Of a stretch of 64,000 nt of DNA, positions 8,620 to 17,028 are shown one piece after another. Every line of letters begins with the position of its first letter. The stretch's first letter is position 1. The position numbers and the translations under genes are program-made. Source of the stretch: Candidatus Melainabacteria bacterium (GTDB lineage: Bacteria; Cyanobacteriota; Vampirovibrionia; Gastranaerophilales; Gastranaerophilaceae). The DNA lies in the NCBI GenBank assembly GCA_003258725.1, contig QHMG01000005.1, forward strand, positions 226,583 through 290,582, read 5' to 3'. Under the pieces are notes generated by a model that was given only the letters and a program-made list of their open reading frames with translations, had not been told where the DNA came from and did not search any database.

Positions 8620-10761
8620 GTGATACTTTTTTTGACGTCATTATTGCTTGTTTTATTGTCTAGTTATTTTATTTCAGCAATGCTAGATAATAAAAATTTT
8701 GCTAGTGGTTTCATTTATTTTCTTGTTTGTGCATTTGCACAAATAATTCTTACAACAGAATTGCTTTCTCTTTTTAAGATGTTTAAAGAAATTCCATTTT
8801 TGACTCTAAATCTTCTATTTTGTGTAACAATTGCTGTGATTTGGATTAAAAAAGGCTGTCCTTACTGGCATGTACATATAAAAAACTTTTTAACTAAGGT
8901 TAAAAATTCATTAATGCTAGACAAATCTTTATTTGTGTTAATTTTTGCGTGGCTATTTTTTATAGCGGTATCCTTCTTTTTATGCGCTATAACAACCGTT
9001 ACAGATGGTGATGCAAAATCTTACCATGTTACAAGGTCTGCTTTTTGGGTTTTGAATTCGACGATTAATCATTATCCTTCAATAGATATAAGAGCCTTAA
9101 TATTTCCTATAAATTCTGAAATAGTCTATTCGTGGGTGATTTTATTTACGAAAAATGTTTTATTTTTGGGCTTTTTATCGTTTGCGTTTTATTTCGTGTA
9201 TATAACAAGTTTATACAAAATCCTTCACAATTTAATGGGGTATTCTTTAAGGAGGACTTTGTGGGTACTTTTTATCGTAAGTTCTTTAGCTGGAATAATG
9301 GTTCAAAGTGCAAGCGTACAAACGGATTTGATAGTAGCCTCTTTAATAATGGCAAGTATTTATTTGTTTTGGAGTGGCTTAAAAGATAAAACGATTATTC
9401 CTTTAATAATGTCCTCTCTTTGCTTTGCACTAGCTCTTGGAACGAAGTCTTCTTCAGGATTTTTGGTTTTAGCTGTTGGAATATTCTTTGTTTACTTATC
9501 ATATAAGTACAAAAATTATAAAAATTTACTCGAATTTATTGGTTTTGGCGCTATAAATTTCTTAATCTTTTCAGCTTATAATTATGTATTGAATTATCTT
9601 GAATTTAAAAATATATTTGGTTTTCACGGTGCATTAATTTCTCATCAAAATATTTATGGCATAAAAGGTTTTTGTGCAAACTTAATCAAGCATACGTGGT
9701 TATTGTTTGATTTTTCAGGTGTAAATTGGGAAAATCCTGTCGGTGAATTTATATTGCATACAAAACAAAATTTACTAACAGCCTTGAATTTGCAAAGTGT
9801 ACCTGACGGAGTTTATTCTCCTACAAAATATCAGAATGTTTTAAATAACACTTTGGCTGAATCCTTGACTGGGTGTGGACTTTTAGGCTTTATTTTATTT
9901 TTACCTTGCTTAATAATTTCGTTAGTAAAACCGATTTTTAAGCGCAATAAAAAAATAATTTTGAATATGTTTTTTGCAATTTTGTTTGTTGTAGCATTTG
10001 TGACAATGTCTGCAAGTATTGTATTTATGGTGTTTAACGTTAGATTTATAAATTGCTTTATATTTATAAGTGCGCCGATTTTTGCACTTAGTTATATAAA
10101 AAGTAATAAAAATATTTTCAAATGGCTAATAATTTCTATTGCTTGTTTTTATTTTGTTGCTGTAAGTACTCACTTTTGGTCAAGACCTTTTAACAAAATA
10201 TTTTCAGCTTTTATAAAAAATCCAACAAAAATTTCAGAACTTCAAAATGCAATGGATTGTATAAATTGGGATTCAAAAGAACCTAACAATGATGAAACTT
10301 GTAGAATGCAAGCCTTAATTGAGTATAATTTCAATGATAAAAATAATAAAATAGTCTTTTTCCCAAATTCTCCAGAACCAATTTTACGCTTTCTTTTGAT
10401 GAATTTGCGAGGTTACAATATTGATATTAAAAGCATTGAGGACACAGCTCAAGAAGATTTTGACAAATATAATATTATTATTGCACCAAACAATTGGCAA
10501 TATTTGAATTTCTACAAAACTCCAATTACAGAGTCTAAAAATAAAAATTATAACTGTATGTATAGAAGAGTAGACTATAAAATTGTACCGCCAAATTTGG
10601 CGAACGACTATACATATACATCTCTTTGTAAGTTTACTGAAACATTTTCAGAAAAATACAAATTTGAAGAAGTAACTTCATTTGATGATATTACCGAAAA
10701 AATGCGCTACGTATTTTATGTCAATAGGCGCAATTTACCTCATACAAATAGAATTAATTAA
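8620..10761 (+). CDS. GT-C fold membrane glycosyltransferase (PMT/ArnT-like), copy 2
   Basis: 713 residues from a GTG start at 8620, with AGGAGA at 8608-8613 overlapping the previous gene's stop. Hydrophobic segments occupy about residues 1-525. The loop motif T-D-G-D-A-K-S-Y-H lies near residue 128, equivalent to SGDGKIYH in copy 1. A shared G-T-K-S-S/T-G motif follows near residue 275, and the soluble C-terminal tail is about 190 residues. It is probably translated from the same message as the histidine phosphatase. Its TAA overlaps the stop of the convergent manC by 4 nt. Confidence 0.75.
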   Translation: MILFLTSLLLVLLSSYFISAMLDNKNFASGFIYFLVCAFAQIILTTELLSLFKMFKEIPFLTLNLLFCVTIAVIWIKKGCPYWHVHIKNFLTKVKNSLMLDKSLFVLIFAWLFFIAVSFFLCAITTVTDGDAKSYHVTRSAFWVLNSTINHYPSIDIRALIFPINSEIVYSWVILFTKNVLFLGFLSFAFYFVYITSLYKILHNLMGYSLRRTLWVLFIVSSLAGIMVQSASVQTDLIVASLIMASIYLFWSGLKDKTIIPLIMSSLCFALALGTKSSSGFLVLAVGIFFVYLSYKYKNYKNLLEFIGFGAINFLIFSAYNYVLNYLEFKNIFGFHGALISHQNIYGIKGFCANLIKHTWLLFDFSGVNWENPVGEFILHTKQNLLTALNLQSVPDGVYSPTKYQNVLNNTLAESLTGCGLLGFILFLPCLIISLVKPIFKRNKKIILNMFFAILFVVAFVTMSASIVFMVFNVRFINCFIFISAPIFALSYIKSNKNIFKWLIISIACFYFVAVSTHFWSRPFNKIFSAFIKNPTKISELQNAMDCINWDSKEPNNDETCRMQALIEYNFNDKNNKIVFFPNSPEPILRFLLMNLRGYNIDIKSIEDTAQEDFDKYNIIIAPNNWQYLNFYKTPITESKNKNYNCMYRRVDYKIVPPNLANDYTYTSLCKFTETFSEKYKFEEVTSFDDITEKMRYVFYVNRRNLPHTNRIN

Positions 10762-12152
10762 ACTCTACCGTACATATCTTCGTAACGAACAATATCTTCT
10801 TCAAGTAACGGTGAACCTATTTGAAGTTCAATAATTTCCACATCATCGTCTGTTAAGTTTTGAAGTGAATGTTTTTCTGTAACCGCAATATCAACGCTAT
10901 CGCCAACTTTTAAGTTCAAAGTTTCATCTCCACGAATAACCGTTGCGTTACCTAAAGCTACAACCCAATGTTCAGCCCTGTGATTGTGAGATTGTAGAGA
11001 TAATTTTTGATGAGGATTTACGTGGATTTTTTTAGTTAAGAATCCTTCTCCGCTAGAAATTACTGAATAATAACCCCAAGGTCTGTAAACTGTTTTGTGA
11101 ACCTTGTGAGTTTCGTTATTATCTTGTCTTAAATGTTCATAAATCTTTTTAACGTCTTGAGTGTTGTCACGTCTGCAAGCTAAAACTGCATCTTCTGTTT
11201 CAACGATAACGGTGTCTTCTAGACCTATTGTAGCGACAAGTTTTGAAGATGAATATACTAAACAGTTTTTAGAATCCTCGTCCATAACATTTCCGATAAA
11301 TACGTTTCCGTTTTTATCTTTGTCTTTTACATCATAAATTGCTTGCCAAGAGCCTAAATCGTTCCAATCACTTTCAAGTTTTACTAATGCAATTTTGTTA
11401 GATTTTTCCATTACAGCGTAGTCAACAGAAATGCTTGGCATTTTGTCAAAAGAATTGAATGGAATTTCTTCGGATTTAGAAAAATCAAATTCATCTAATA
11501 GGTTGTAAATTTCAGGACTTGCTTTTTGTAATTCCTCAAAAAATACAGAAGTCTTGAACATGAACATACCGCTGTTCCAGAAATAAGTTCCAGCGTCTAA
11601 ATATTTTTTTGCAGTTTCTGCGTTTGGTTTTTCAACAAATTGTTTAACTTTAAAACCGCCTTCTAATTGTTCATCGGTGATGTTTACGTAACCATAACCT
11701 GTTTCTGGATAAGTTGGTTTTACTCCAAAAGTAACAATGTAACCTTCTTTTGCAAGTTTTTCTCCACGCATAACTGTTGTTTTGAATGCACCTAAATTTT
11801 TGATTAAAGGATCAGAAGGCACAACCAAAATGATAGGGTCATCTTCTTTAGCTTTTGATTTTATATATTTTGTTGCAACTGCAATTGCAGGTGCTGTATT
11901 TTTAGCAACAGGTTCTGCCAAAACATGAGATTTTTTGCTCATAGATTGCATTTGATATCTAACATTTGAAAGATGTTTTGCGTTAGTAATTGCAATGATA
12001 TTTTCTGACGGAGTAAAGCAAGCAAGCCTTTCAAATGAAGCCTGTAATAAACTTTTTTCCATGTTTAAATTCAACAATTGTTTTGGATATAGTTCTCTTG
12101 ATAATGGCCATAATCTACTACCTGAACCACCTGCTAATATTAAACCGTACAT
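10758..12152 (-). CDS. manC: Mannose-1-phosphate guanylyltransferase / mannose-6-phosphate isomerase
   Basis: 464 residues, the usual length for the bifunctional ManC/AlgA/XanB type. The N-terminal nucleotidyltransferase starts LILAGGSGSRLWPLSRE (residues 4-20, nucleotide-binding loop), followed by YPKQ. FVEKP and NSGMF blocks are present near residues 170-200. The C-terminal cupin (about 350-460) holds the PWGYY block and SHNHRAEHWVVALG, the metal-site signature of type II phosphomannose isomerases. It makes GDP-mannose for surface polysaccharide or glycosylation, matching the neighbouring glycosyltransferases. The start has AGGAGA upstream. Confidence 0.93.
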   Translation of the reverse strand: MYGLILAGGSGSRLWPLSRELYPKQLLNLNMEKSLLQASFERLACFTPSENIIAITNAKHLSNVRYQMQSMSKKSHVLAEPVAKNTAPAIAVATKYIKSKAKEDDPIILVVPSDPLIKNLGAFKTTVMRGEKLAKEGYIVTFGVKPTYPETGYGYVNITDEQLEGGFKVKQFVEKPNAETAKKYLDAGTYFWNSGMFMFKTSVFFEELQKASPEIYNLLDEFDFSKSEEIPFNSFDKMPSISVDYAVMEKSNKIALVKLESDWNDLGSWQAIYDVKDKDKNGNVFIGNVMDEDSKNCLVYSSSKLVATIGLEDTVIVETEDAVLACRRDNTQDVKKIYEHLRQDNNETHKVHKTVYRPWGYYSVISSGEGFLTKKIHVNPHQKLSLQSHNHRAEHWVVALGNATVIRGDETLNLKVGDSVDIAVTEKHSLQNLTDDDVEIIELQIGSPLLEEDIVRYEDMYGRV

Positions 12153-12235
12153 AATTTCTCCTAATTTACTTCCTCTATGTAGAAAAATTATAACATAAAA
12201 AAATCTATTGAAAAATAATTACTAAGAACAAAAAG

Positions 12236-12402
12236 AGACCCTGAAATACTCTTGGATTATTCGGGTTGTCGTGGGAGTAACGTCCCACTCCAACTTGCGG
12301 GTTACACTTCATTTCACCCTACCGAAAATCCGCAATTCAGGGTGACATAAAGTAGAATACTAAACCATAATGTCATTCTGAACTCGTTTCAGAATCTCAA
12401 TT
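12236..12402. repeat. Composite palindromic intergenic repeats (CCCTGAA / TTCTGAA family)
   Basis: Contains a GAGACCCTGAAAT half at 12235-12247, TTCAGGGTGACATA near 12335-12348, and AATGTCATTCTGAAC...GTTTCAGAATCTC at 12369-12398. The spacer GACATAAAGTAGAATAC then TAAACCATAATGTCA recurs in inverted order near 14504-14535. The element fills most of the manC-rplS gap. Its first half is interrupted by unrelated sequence. Confidence 0.7.
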
Positions 12403-12530
12403 ATAAACAAATATTAAAGTACCACTTGAATTTCAATCATGTTTTACATAAGATTATTTTACAGGCTTTGGCACCTGTAAATTTCGCAACCAAAAAGAAG
12501 ATAAATACAAGAATATAAAGGAATTTGAAA

Positions 12531-12887
12531 ATGAACAATCCGATTATTGATGAATTAGAAAAACAATTCAAAAAAGAAGAATTACCACAAATGAATCCTG
12601 GTGATACTGTAAAAGTATTCGTAAGAATCGTTGAAGGTAACAAAGAAAGAACCCAAGCATTTGAAGGTACTATTATTAAAGAACACGGTGCTGGTTTAAA
12701 CAGAACAATTACTGTAAGAAAAGTATTCCAAGGTGTAGGCGTTGAACGTGTATTCTTAATCCACTCTCCAAGAATTGACAAAATTCAAGTGTTAAGAAAA
12801 GGTGACGTAAGACGTGCTAAATTATATTACTTAAGAGAACGTTCAGGTAAAGCAACTCGTATTAAGGAAAAAATTGAAAAAAGATAG
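12531..12887 (+). CDS. rplS: 50S ribosomal protein L19
   Basis: 118 residues from ATG 12531, with AAGGA 8 nt upstream; an in-frame TTG six bases earlier is less likely. Family hallmarks are PGDTVKVFVRIVEGNKERTQ, FEGTIIKEHGAGLNRTITVRK, and GVGVERVFLIHSPRI, ending with RRAKLYYLRERSGKATRIKEK. L19 lies at the 30S-50S interface. Its last 14 nt overlap rbgA, a ribosome-assembly GTPase gene, so the two are translationally coupled. Confidence 0.97.
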   Translation: MNNPIIDELEKQFKKEELPQMNPGDTVKVFVRIVEGNKERTQAFEGTIIKEHGAGLNRTITVRKVFQGVGVERVFLIHSPRIDKIQVLRKGDVRRAKLYYLRERSGKATRIKEKIEKR

Positions 12888-13716
12888 TCACATACACTGG
12901 TATCCTGGGCATATTGCTAAAGCGGAAAGACAGCTAAAAGAGAAGTTAAATCTTTGTGATGTTGTAATTGAAGTTTTAGATGCAAGAATCCCGTTTAGCA
13001 GTGCATACAATAATATTGAATCATTATTAGGCGGGAAACCTCGCCTAATTTTGTTAAATAAGGCTGATTTAGCTGATAGAAATGAGCTTAAACTTTTTGT
13101 TCAAAAGATTAAGGAACAATCATCTTGCGCTGTTTTGGTTATTGATGCAAAGGGGGCAAAGGATTTAAATCAAGTTGTAAAAAAAGTTTTGGAATTGTCA
13201 GAACCTAAAATTCAAGCTCAAATGGCAAAAGGACTTTTGCGCCGTGCAGCTCGTGCAATGGTTGTGGGCATGCCTAATGTTGGTAAATCAAGCGTAATCA
13301 ATAAATTAACAAAATCATCTAAAACAAAAATTGGAGCAAGAGCGGGTGTTACTCGCCAACAACAATGGGTTAGAATTAATAAAGATTTAGATTTACTAGA
13401 TACCCCAGGGATTATTCCAATGCGCCAAGATGACCAAGAAGCAGCAACAAAATTAGCGTTCGTAAATTCAGTTTCAGAAAATGCTTATGATAACGAAACT
13501 GTGGCTCAAGAGTTGTTAAACATTCTTTCTAGAAAATATGAAACGCAATTGAAGGAATATTATAAGGTTGATGAATTAACGCTAGAAAATATCGCAAAAA
13601 GTCGCAATTGGATTGTTTCAAACGCTGAACCAGATATTACAAGAACAGCTGTTTATATTTTGAAAAACTTTAGAGATGGAAAAATAGGAAAATTCATTTT
13701 AGATGAACTCGAATAG
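12874..13716 (+). CDS. rbgA: Ribosome biogenesis GTPase RbgA/YlqF
   Basis: 280 residues from TTG 12874 with AAGGA at 12864-12868 inside rplS. A circularly permuted GTPase: G4 NKAD (about residues 61-64) comes before G1 GMPNVGKSS (about 132-140) and G3 DTPGI (about 173-177). The N-terminal HWYPGHIAKAERQL is diagnostic of YlqF/RbgA, which acts in late 50S assembly. The end overlaps rnhB by 14 nt. Confidence 0.95.
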   Translation: MKKDSHIHWYPGHIAKAERQLKEKLNLCDVVIEVLDARIPFSSAYNNIESLLGGKPRLILLNKADLADRNELKLFVQKIKEQSSCAVLVIDAKGAKDLNQVVKKVLELSEPKIQAQMAKGLLRRAARAMVVGMPNVGKSSVINKLTKSSKTKIGARAGVTRQQQWVRINKDLDLLDTPGIIPMRQDDQEAATKLAFVNSVSENAYDNETVAQELLNILSRKYETQLKEYYKVDELTLENIAKSRNWIVSNAEPDITRTAVYILKNFRDGKIGKFILDELE

Positions 13717-14434
13717 TTGTATATTTGAATTTGATAAATCTTTTGAGGTAGATTTTCTTGTTGGTACTGACGAGGCAGGTAGAGGACCTGCTGCAGGTGG
13801 CGTTTTTGCTGCGGCTGTTCATATAAACGATTTTGAAATAGCAAAAGATTTGGCAAAACTAAATGACTCAAAAAAACTAACTGCCAAAGTTAGAGAAGAA
13901 CTTTACGATGTAATTTTGAATAATACAATTAATTCAGTTGTTTGTGTTGAAGTTGAAGATATAGAAAAATATAATATTTTGAATTGCTCACTTAAAGCAA
14001 TGAAATTGTCATGTGAAGATGTGATAAATAAATCGCAATGTTTTCAAGAAAAATTACAATGTCACCCTGAATTTATTTCAGGGTCTCAAAAACATGAGAT
14101 ACCAAATCAAGTTCAGGGTGACAATACTCTTTTAACCATTGTTGACGGCAATAAATTAATCAAAAACTATTACTATCCGCAACAATATATAATAAAAGGC
14201 GATTCAAAATCTGCATCAATTGCAGCAGCAAGTATTTTAGCAAAGGTTACACGTGATAGATACATGCAAAAACTACATGAGGAATATCCTCAATATAATT
14301 GGGCAAAAAACGCAGGATATTTAACGAAAGAACATACAGAAGCGATTAAAAAATATGGAATTACAAAATATCATCGCAAATCATTCTTGAAAAATATTTT
14401 AAACCAAAAAACAGAACAATTGAGTTTGTTGTAG
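13703..14434 (+). CDS. rnhB: Ribonuclease HII with repeat-derived in-frame insertion
   Basis: 243 residues from ATG 13703, longer than the usual 200-215. It cleaves RNA in RNA-DNA hybrids and single embedded ribonucleotides. Motifs: GTDEAGRGPAAG (residues 21-32, catalytic Asp and Glu), NDSKKL (54-59), IVDGN (146-150), KGDSKSASIAAASILAKVTRD (about 165-185). Residues about 119-141 (QCHPEFISGSQ...) do not belong to the family. They are the translation of a 64-bp palindromic repeat at 14060-14123 that sits between conserved blocks and keeps the frame. The active-site residues are intact, so the enzyme is probably functional. Confidence 0.93.
   Translation: MNSNSCIFEFDKSFEVDFLVGTDEAGRGPAAGGVFAAAVHINDFEIAKDLAKLNDSKKLTAKVREELYDVILNNTINSVVCVEVEDIEKYNILNCSLKAMKLSCEDVINKSQCFQEKLQCHPEFISGSQKHEIPNQVQGDNTLLTIVDGNKLIKNYYYPQQYIIKGDSKSASIAAASILAKVTRDRYMQKLHEEYPQYNWAKNAGYLTKEHTEAIKKYGITKYHRKSFLKNILNQKTEQLSLL
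14060..14123. repeat. Palindromic repeat element inserted in frame in rnhB
   Basis: Ends are perfect 12-bp inverted repeats, TGTCACCCTGAA (14060-14071) and TTCAGGGTGACA (14112-14123). It belongs to the same family as the intergenic copies at 12236, 14480, 16339 and 54361. Confidence 0.85.
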
Positions 14435-14479
14435 GTTGGCAAGAGTATTTTTGGGGCGCATTTTTTCTCGGAAAGATTT

Positions 14480-14561
14480 TGAGATTCTGAAACAAGTTCA
14501 GAATGACATTATGGTTTGTTACTCTACCTTATGTCACCCTGAATTTATTTCAGGGTCGCAA
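14480..14561. repeat. Composite palindromic repeat, intergenic copy
   Basis: GAGATTCTGAAACAAGTTCA then GAATGACATTATGG at 14480-14513, spacer, then TTATGTCACCCTGAATTTAT TTCAGGGTCGC to about 14558. This is the reverse-oriented version of the element at 12236-12402, with a similar spacer. Confidence 0.75.
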
Positions 14562-14622
14562 TGTTTCACCGGAAAGACTTTGAGATATTGAATAACAATA
14601 TTAAAATAAACAAATAAACAAA

Positions 14623-14648
14623 ACGGTTGAGTTTTAGAACTCAACCGT
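14623..14648. terminator. Bidirectional terminator between rnhB and pseudopilin gene
   Basis: ACGGTTGAGTT / AACTCAACCGT stem with a short loop. It is followed by AACTTTTTT on the plus strand and by a T-rich stretch on the minus strand, serving the convergent rnhB and 14670-15413 genes. Confidence 0.75.
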
Positions 14649-14669
14649 AACTTTTTTAATTATTTAGAT

Positions 14670-15413
14670 TTATTTTTTCAAATAATCAACTTTGCCAGAA
14701 GCTAAAATATAGTTTGTGTATCTCCATAGTTTAAATTTATTTTTACCTGTTATCCAACCATCTTGTTCAATTCCACCAACAATGGCATAAGCTGGTGTTT
14801 CCAACATTTTGCTTGCAAGTGTTCTGTGTGGTAATTTTACAGGTTCTGCTAAAGCCGTCATTGTTGAACCATCATCTGTGTTAAGTCCTCCATTTGGTGA
14901 TAAATCAAAGTAGAAAATATCAATTCCAACTGTATTGTAACCTTTGTTTGGACCATCAATGTCAACTATAACATATCCGAATGTACTAGGTGCGCCTGCA
15001 GGAATATTGCACGTCAGATTATAGAGTATGCAGTTTGCATAAAGTATGGACATGCCATCAGCAAGAATGGCAGAGTTGCCAAAACCTACTAAATTTTGAA
15101 GACCATTATAAGATTTAAATGGTTGTTGAAAGCAACTTGCATCACTATAAGTGCAGATTTTTGTAGTTTGCATATTTTCAAGTAAGCGTCCTAATGTATC
15201 TTTCCCTTGCCAATCTTTCCTATAACGACCATATTTTGCTCTTGCACGACCGTAAGAGTCTGTAATCATCGCTGCTGATTTATTTACTTTTGCAACGATT
15301 TCTTTTTCGTTTGTGGTATTGTTCAATGTTGGAATTGTAATAGCTGCAACGACACCAATAATGCCCATTACAACAAGTACTTCCGCCAAGGTAAATGCTA
15401 ATGTTTTTTTCAT
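14670..15413 (-). CDS. Type IV pilin-like (pseudopilin) protein
   Basis: 247 residues from ATG 15413, chosen because GAGGAG lies 7 nt upstream; a TTG five codons earlier overlaps that RBS. The N-terminus MKKTLAFTLAEVLVVMGIIG is a class III prepilin signal: a short basic leader, then A/FTLAE with Glu at +5 and a hydrophobic helix. A prepilin peptidase gene is at 58579-59559. The remainder is a globular domain with four or more Cys (CTYSDASC, CILYNLTC). Such proteins are common as minor pilins or type II secretion pseudopilins in this lineage; the exact role is unknown. Confidence 0.85.
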   Translation of the reverse strand: MKKTLAFTLAEVLVVMGIIGVVAAITIPTLNNTTNEKEIVAKVNKSAAMITDSYGRARAKYGRYRKDWQGKDTLGRLLENMQTTKICTYSDASCFQQPFKSYNGLQNLVGFGNSAILADGMSILYANCILYNLTCNIPAGAPSTFGYVIVDIDGPNKGYNTVGIDIFYFDLSPNGGLNTDDGSTMTALAEPVKLPHRTLASKMLETPAYAIVGGIEQDGWITGKNKFKLWRYTNYILASGKVDYLKK

Positions 15414-15466
15414 ACGTTTGCTCCTCAATTTATTAATTTCATATTAATAATTATAACTCATGTTTT

Positions 15467-16270
15467 TTAGTATAACAACTGTTTTATATCATTTTTATTA
15501 AAATTATAAAGAGATGATAAAATTTCTGTAATTTCTTTTGATTTGAACCCTTTTGTCTTTAAAATTTCGACCTTGCATTTTATTTCAGAATTTTCAGATT
15601 GAGTTTGTGCAAAGGTCATTGCAACAATTTCGCCTTTAACATCACCTTTAAAATGACGGATAACATTATCAATTTTGTCGATAATAATTTCTTCAAACAT
15701 TTTTGTAAGCTCACGTCCTACCGCAACCTTAATTTCTGGTGCAACTTTTTCTATCAATTCTAAAGTTTTCACTAACCTGTTTGGTGAATCATAAAACACC
15801 ATATTGCAAGATTTATATTTATTATACAGTTCTTGAATTTGTTTTTCGCTTTTAGGTAAAAAGCCTACAAAAGTGTATTCTTCTGTATTTCTTGGAACTT
15901 GTGACAAAAATGTAGATACAGCACAAGAGCCTGCTAAAGAGGTTGTTGAAATATTATTTTTTCTCAATTCTTCCAATAAAATTGAACCCGGATCGCAAAT
16001 TAACGGAGTTCCGGCATCTGAAACCAAAGCTATTTTTTTGCCAGAATTTAATAAATTCAGCATCATAGAAACACGCTCTCGTTCATTATACTTATGATAG
16101 GAAATGGTTTTTGTTTTTATATCGTAGTGATTTAACAATTTTTGTGTTACTCTAGAGTCTTCACATGCGATTATATCAACCTCTTTCATTATTTCTAAAG
16201 CACGAAGTGTAATGTCTTTTATGTTCCCAATTGGAGTTGGAATAATATAAAATTGAAATTCTCTAGTCAT
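15467..16270 (-). CDS. rsmI: 16S rRNA (cytidine1402-2'-O)-methyltransferase
   Basis: 267 residues, ATG 16270. A tetrapyrrole-methylase fold: YIIPTPIGNIKDITLRAL (residues 8-25), IACEDSRVTQKLL (34-46), ALVSDAGTPLICDPG (about 81-95) and FVGFLPKS (about 134-141) are RsmI signatures. It modifies C1402 in the decoding centre. A short C-terminal extension ends the protein. It is probably a single-gene unit; the repeat at 16339 separates it from the gene upstream. Confidence 0.95.
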   Translation of the reverse strand: MTREFQFYIIPTPIGNIKDITLRALEIMKEVDIIACEDSRVTQKLLNHYDIKTKTISYHKYNERERVSMMLNLLNSGKKIALVSDAGTPLICDPGSILLEELRKNNISTTSLAGSCAVSTFLSQVPRNTEEYTFVGFLPKSEKQIQELYNKYKSCNMVFYDSPNRLVKTLELIEKVAPEIKVAVGRELTKMFEEIIIDKIDNVIRHFKGDVKGEIVAMTFAQTQSENSEIKCKVEILKTKGFKSKEITEILSSLYNFNKNDIKQLLY

Positions 16271-16338
16271 AAAGTTATTTTAAAACAAAGATGAGTTTAT
16301 TCAAGAATGAAATATAATGTCATTTGGTATTTGTTTTG

Positions 16339-16420
16339 TAGAGACCCTGAAATAAATTCAGGGTGACATAGAGAGGAACACAACCCTAATGTCATTCTGA
16401 AATTGTTTCAGAATCGCAAT
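16339..16420. repeat. Composite palindromic repeat, intergenic copy
   Basis: GAGACCCTGAAATAAATTCA then GGGTGACATAGAG, spacer, then AATGTCATTCTGAAATTGTT TCAGAATCGC. Same order and orientation as 12236-12402, and here the element looks complete, about 82 bp. Confidence 0.8.
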
Positions 16421-16443
16421 GTTATTTTGAAGTGAAATAAAAC

Positions 16444-16971
16444 TTACACCCACTCGATTATTGGTCTGATTTCGCCCATTTCGCCGTCAAAGTCTTTTAG
16501 AACAACATCAATGTTCAAATTTTCTTTTATTGGTTCAATAGAAAAAATACCGTCTTTAAATACTGATGAATAATTCAAGCCTTTGTTTGCGCAATAAGGA
16601 ACATTAACAGTTCCTTCTTTTCTTAAATATGCAAGTCCATGAGTTCTGCAAGTTATTCCACGATGCTCGTAAACACAGCAAGAATTATTAATTAAAAATG
16701 GACATTTGTATTCAAAGCGTTCTCCTTTAAAATTTTGTTTTTGTTGTTTTAATTCTTTTATATTGATTTTAATTTGTTGCTTAATGTTTTCTGGCAATTC
16801 AACAAAGGCTTCCATAAGATATCCCATTTCAATCCAAGAAAAAGGATATTCGCCAATTTCGCAACAGGCAGAACAACCTTCATGGCAATAAATATACTCA
16901 GAATTTTCTTCAAAATATTTATCAATTTTTTGTTGAAAATCTTTAATAAACTTGTCGTATTTTTTTAGCAT
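16444..16971 (-). CDS. YkgJ-family cysteine cluster protein
   Basis: 175 residues from ATG 16971 (a TTG two codons upstream is possible). Cysteines are spaced as in the YkgJ/CxxCxxCC family: C-x-E-G-C-S-A-C-C near residues 29-37, then KCPFLINNSCCVYEHRGITC near residues 88-107. These are predicted to bind an Fe-S cluster or zinc; the function is unknown. It is divergent from the methyltransferase at 17029, with a 57-bp shared promoter region. Confidence 0.85.
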   Translation of the reverse strand: MLKKYDKFIKDFQQKIDKYFEENSEYIYCHEGCSACCEIGEYPFSWIEMGYLMEAFVELPENIKQQIKINIKELKQQKQNFKGERFEYKCPFLINNSCCVYEHRGITCRTHGLAYLRKEGTVNVPYCANKGLNYSSVFKDGIFSIEPIKENLNIDVVLKDFDGEMGEIRPIIEWV

Positions 16972-17028
16972 AAGCAAATATTATCATAAAATTGATAAAA
17001 AATATTTAAGTTATATAATTCATGAACA

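Noticed and set aside
12525..12530. TTG start for rplS
   Set aside because: ATG at 12531 has better RBS spacing and matches the usual L19 N-terminus.
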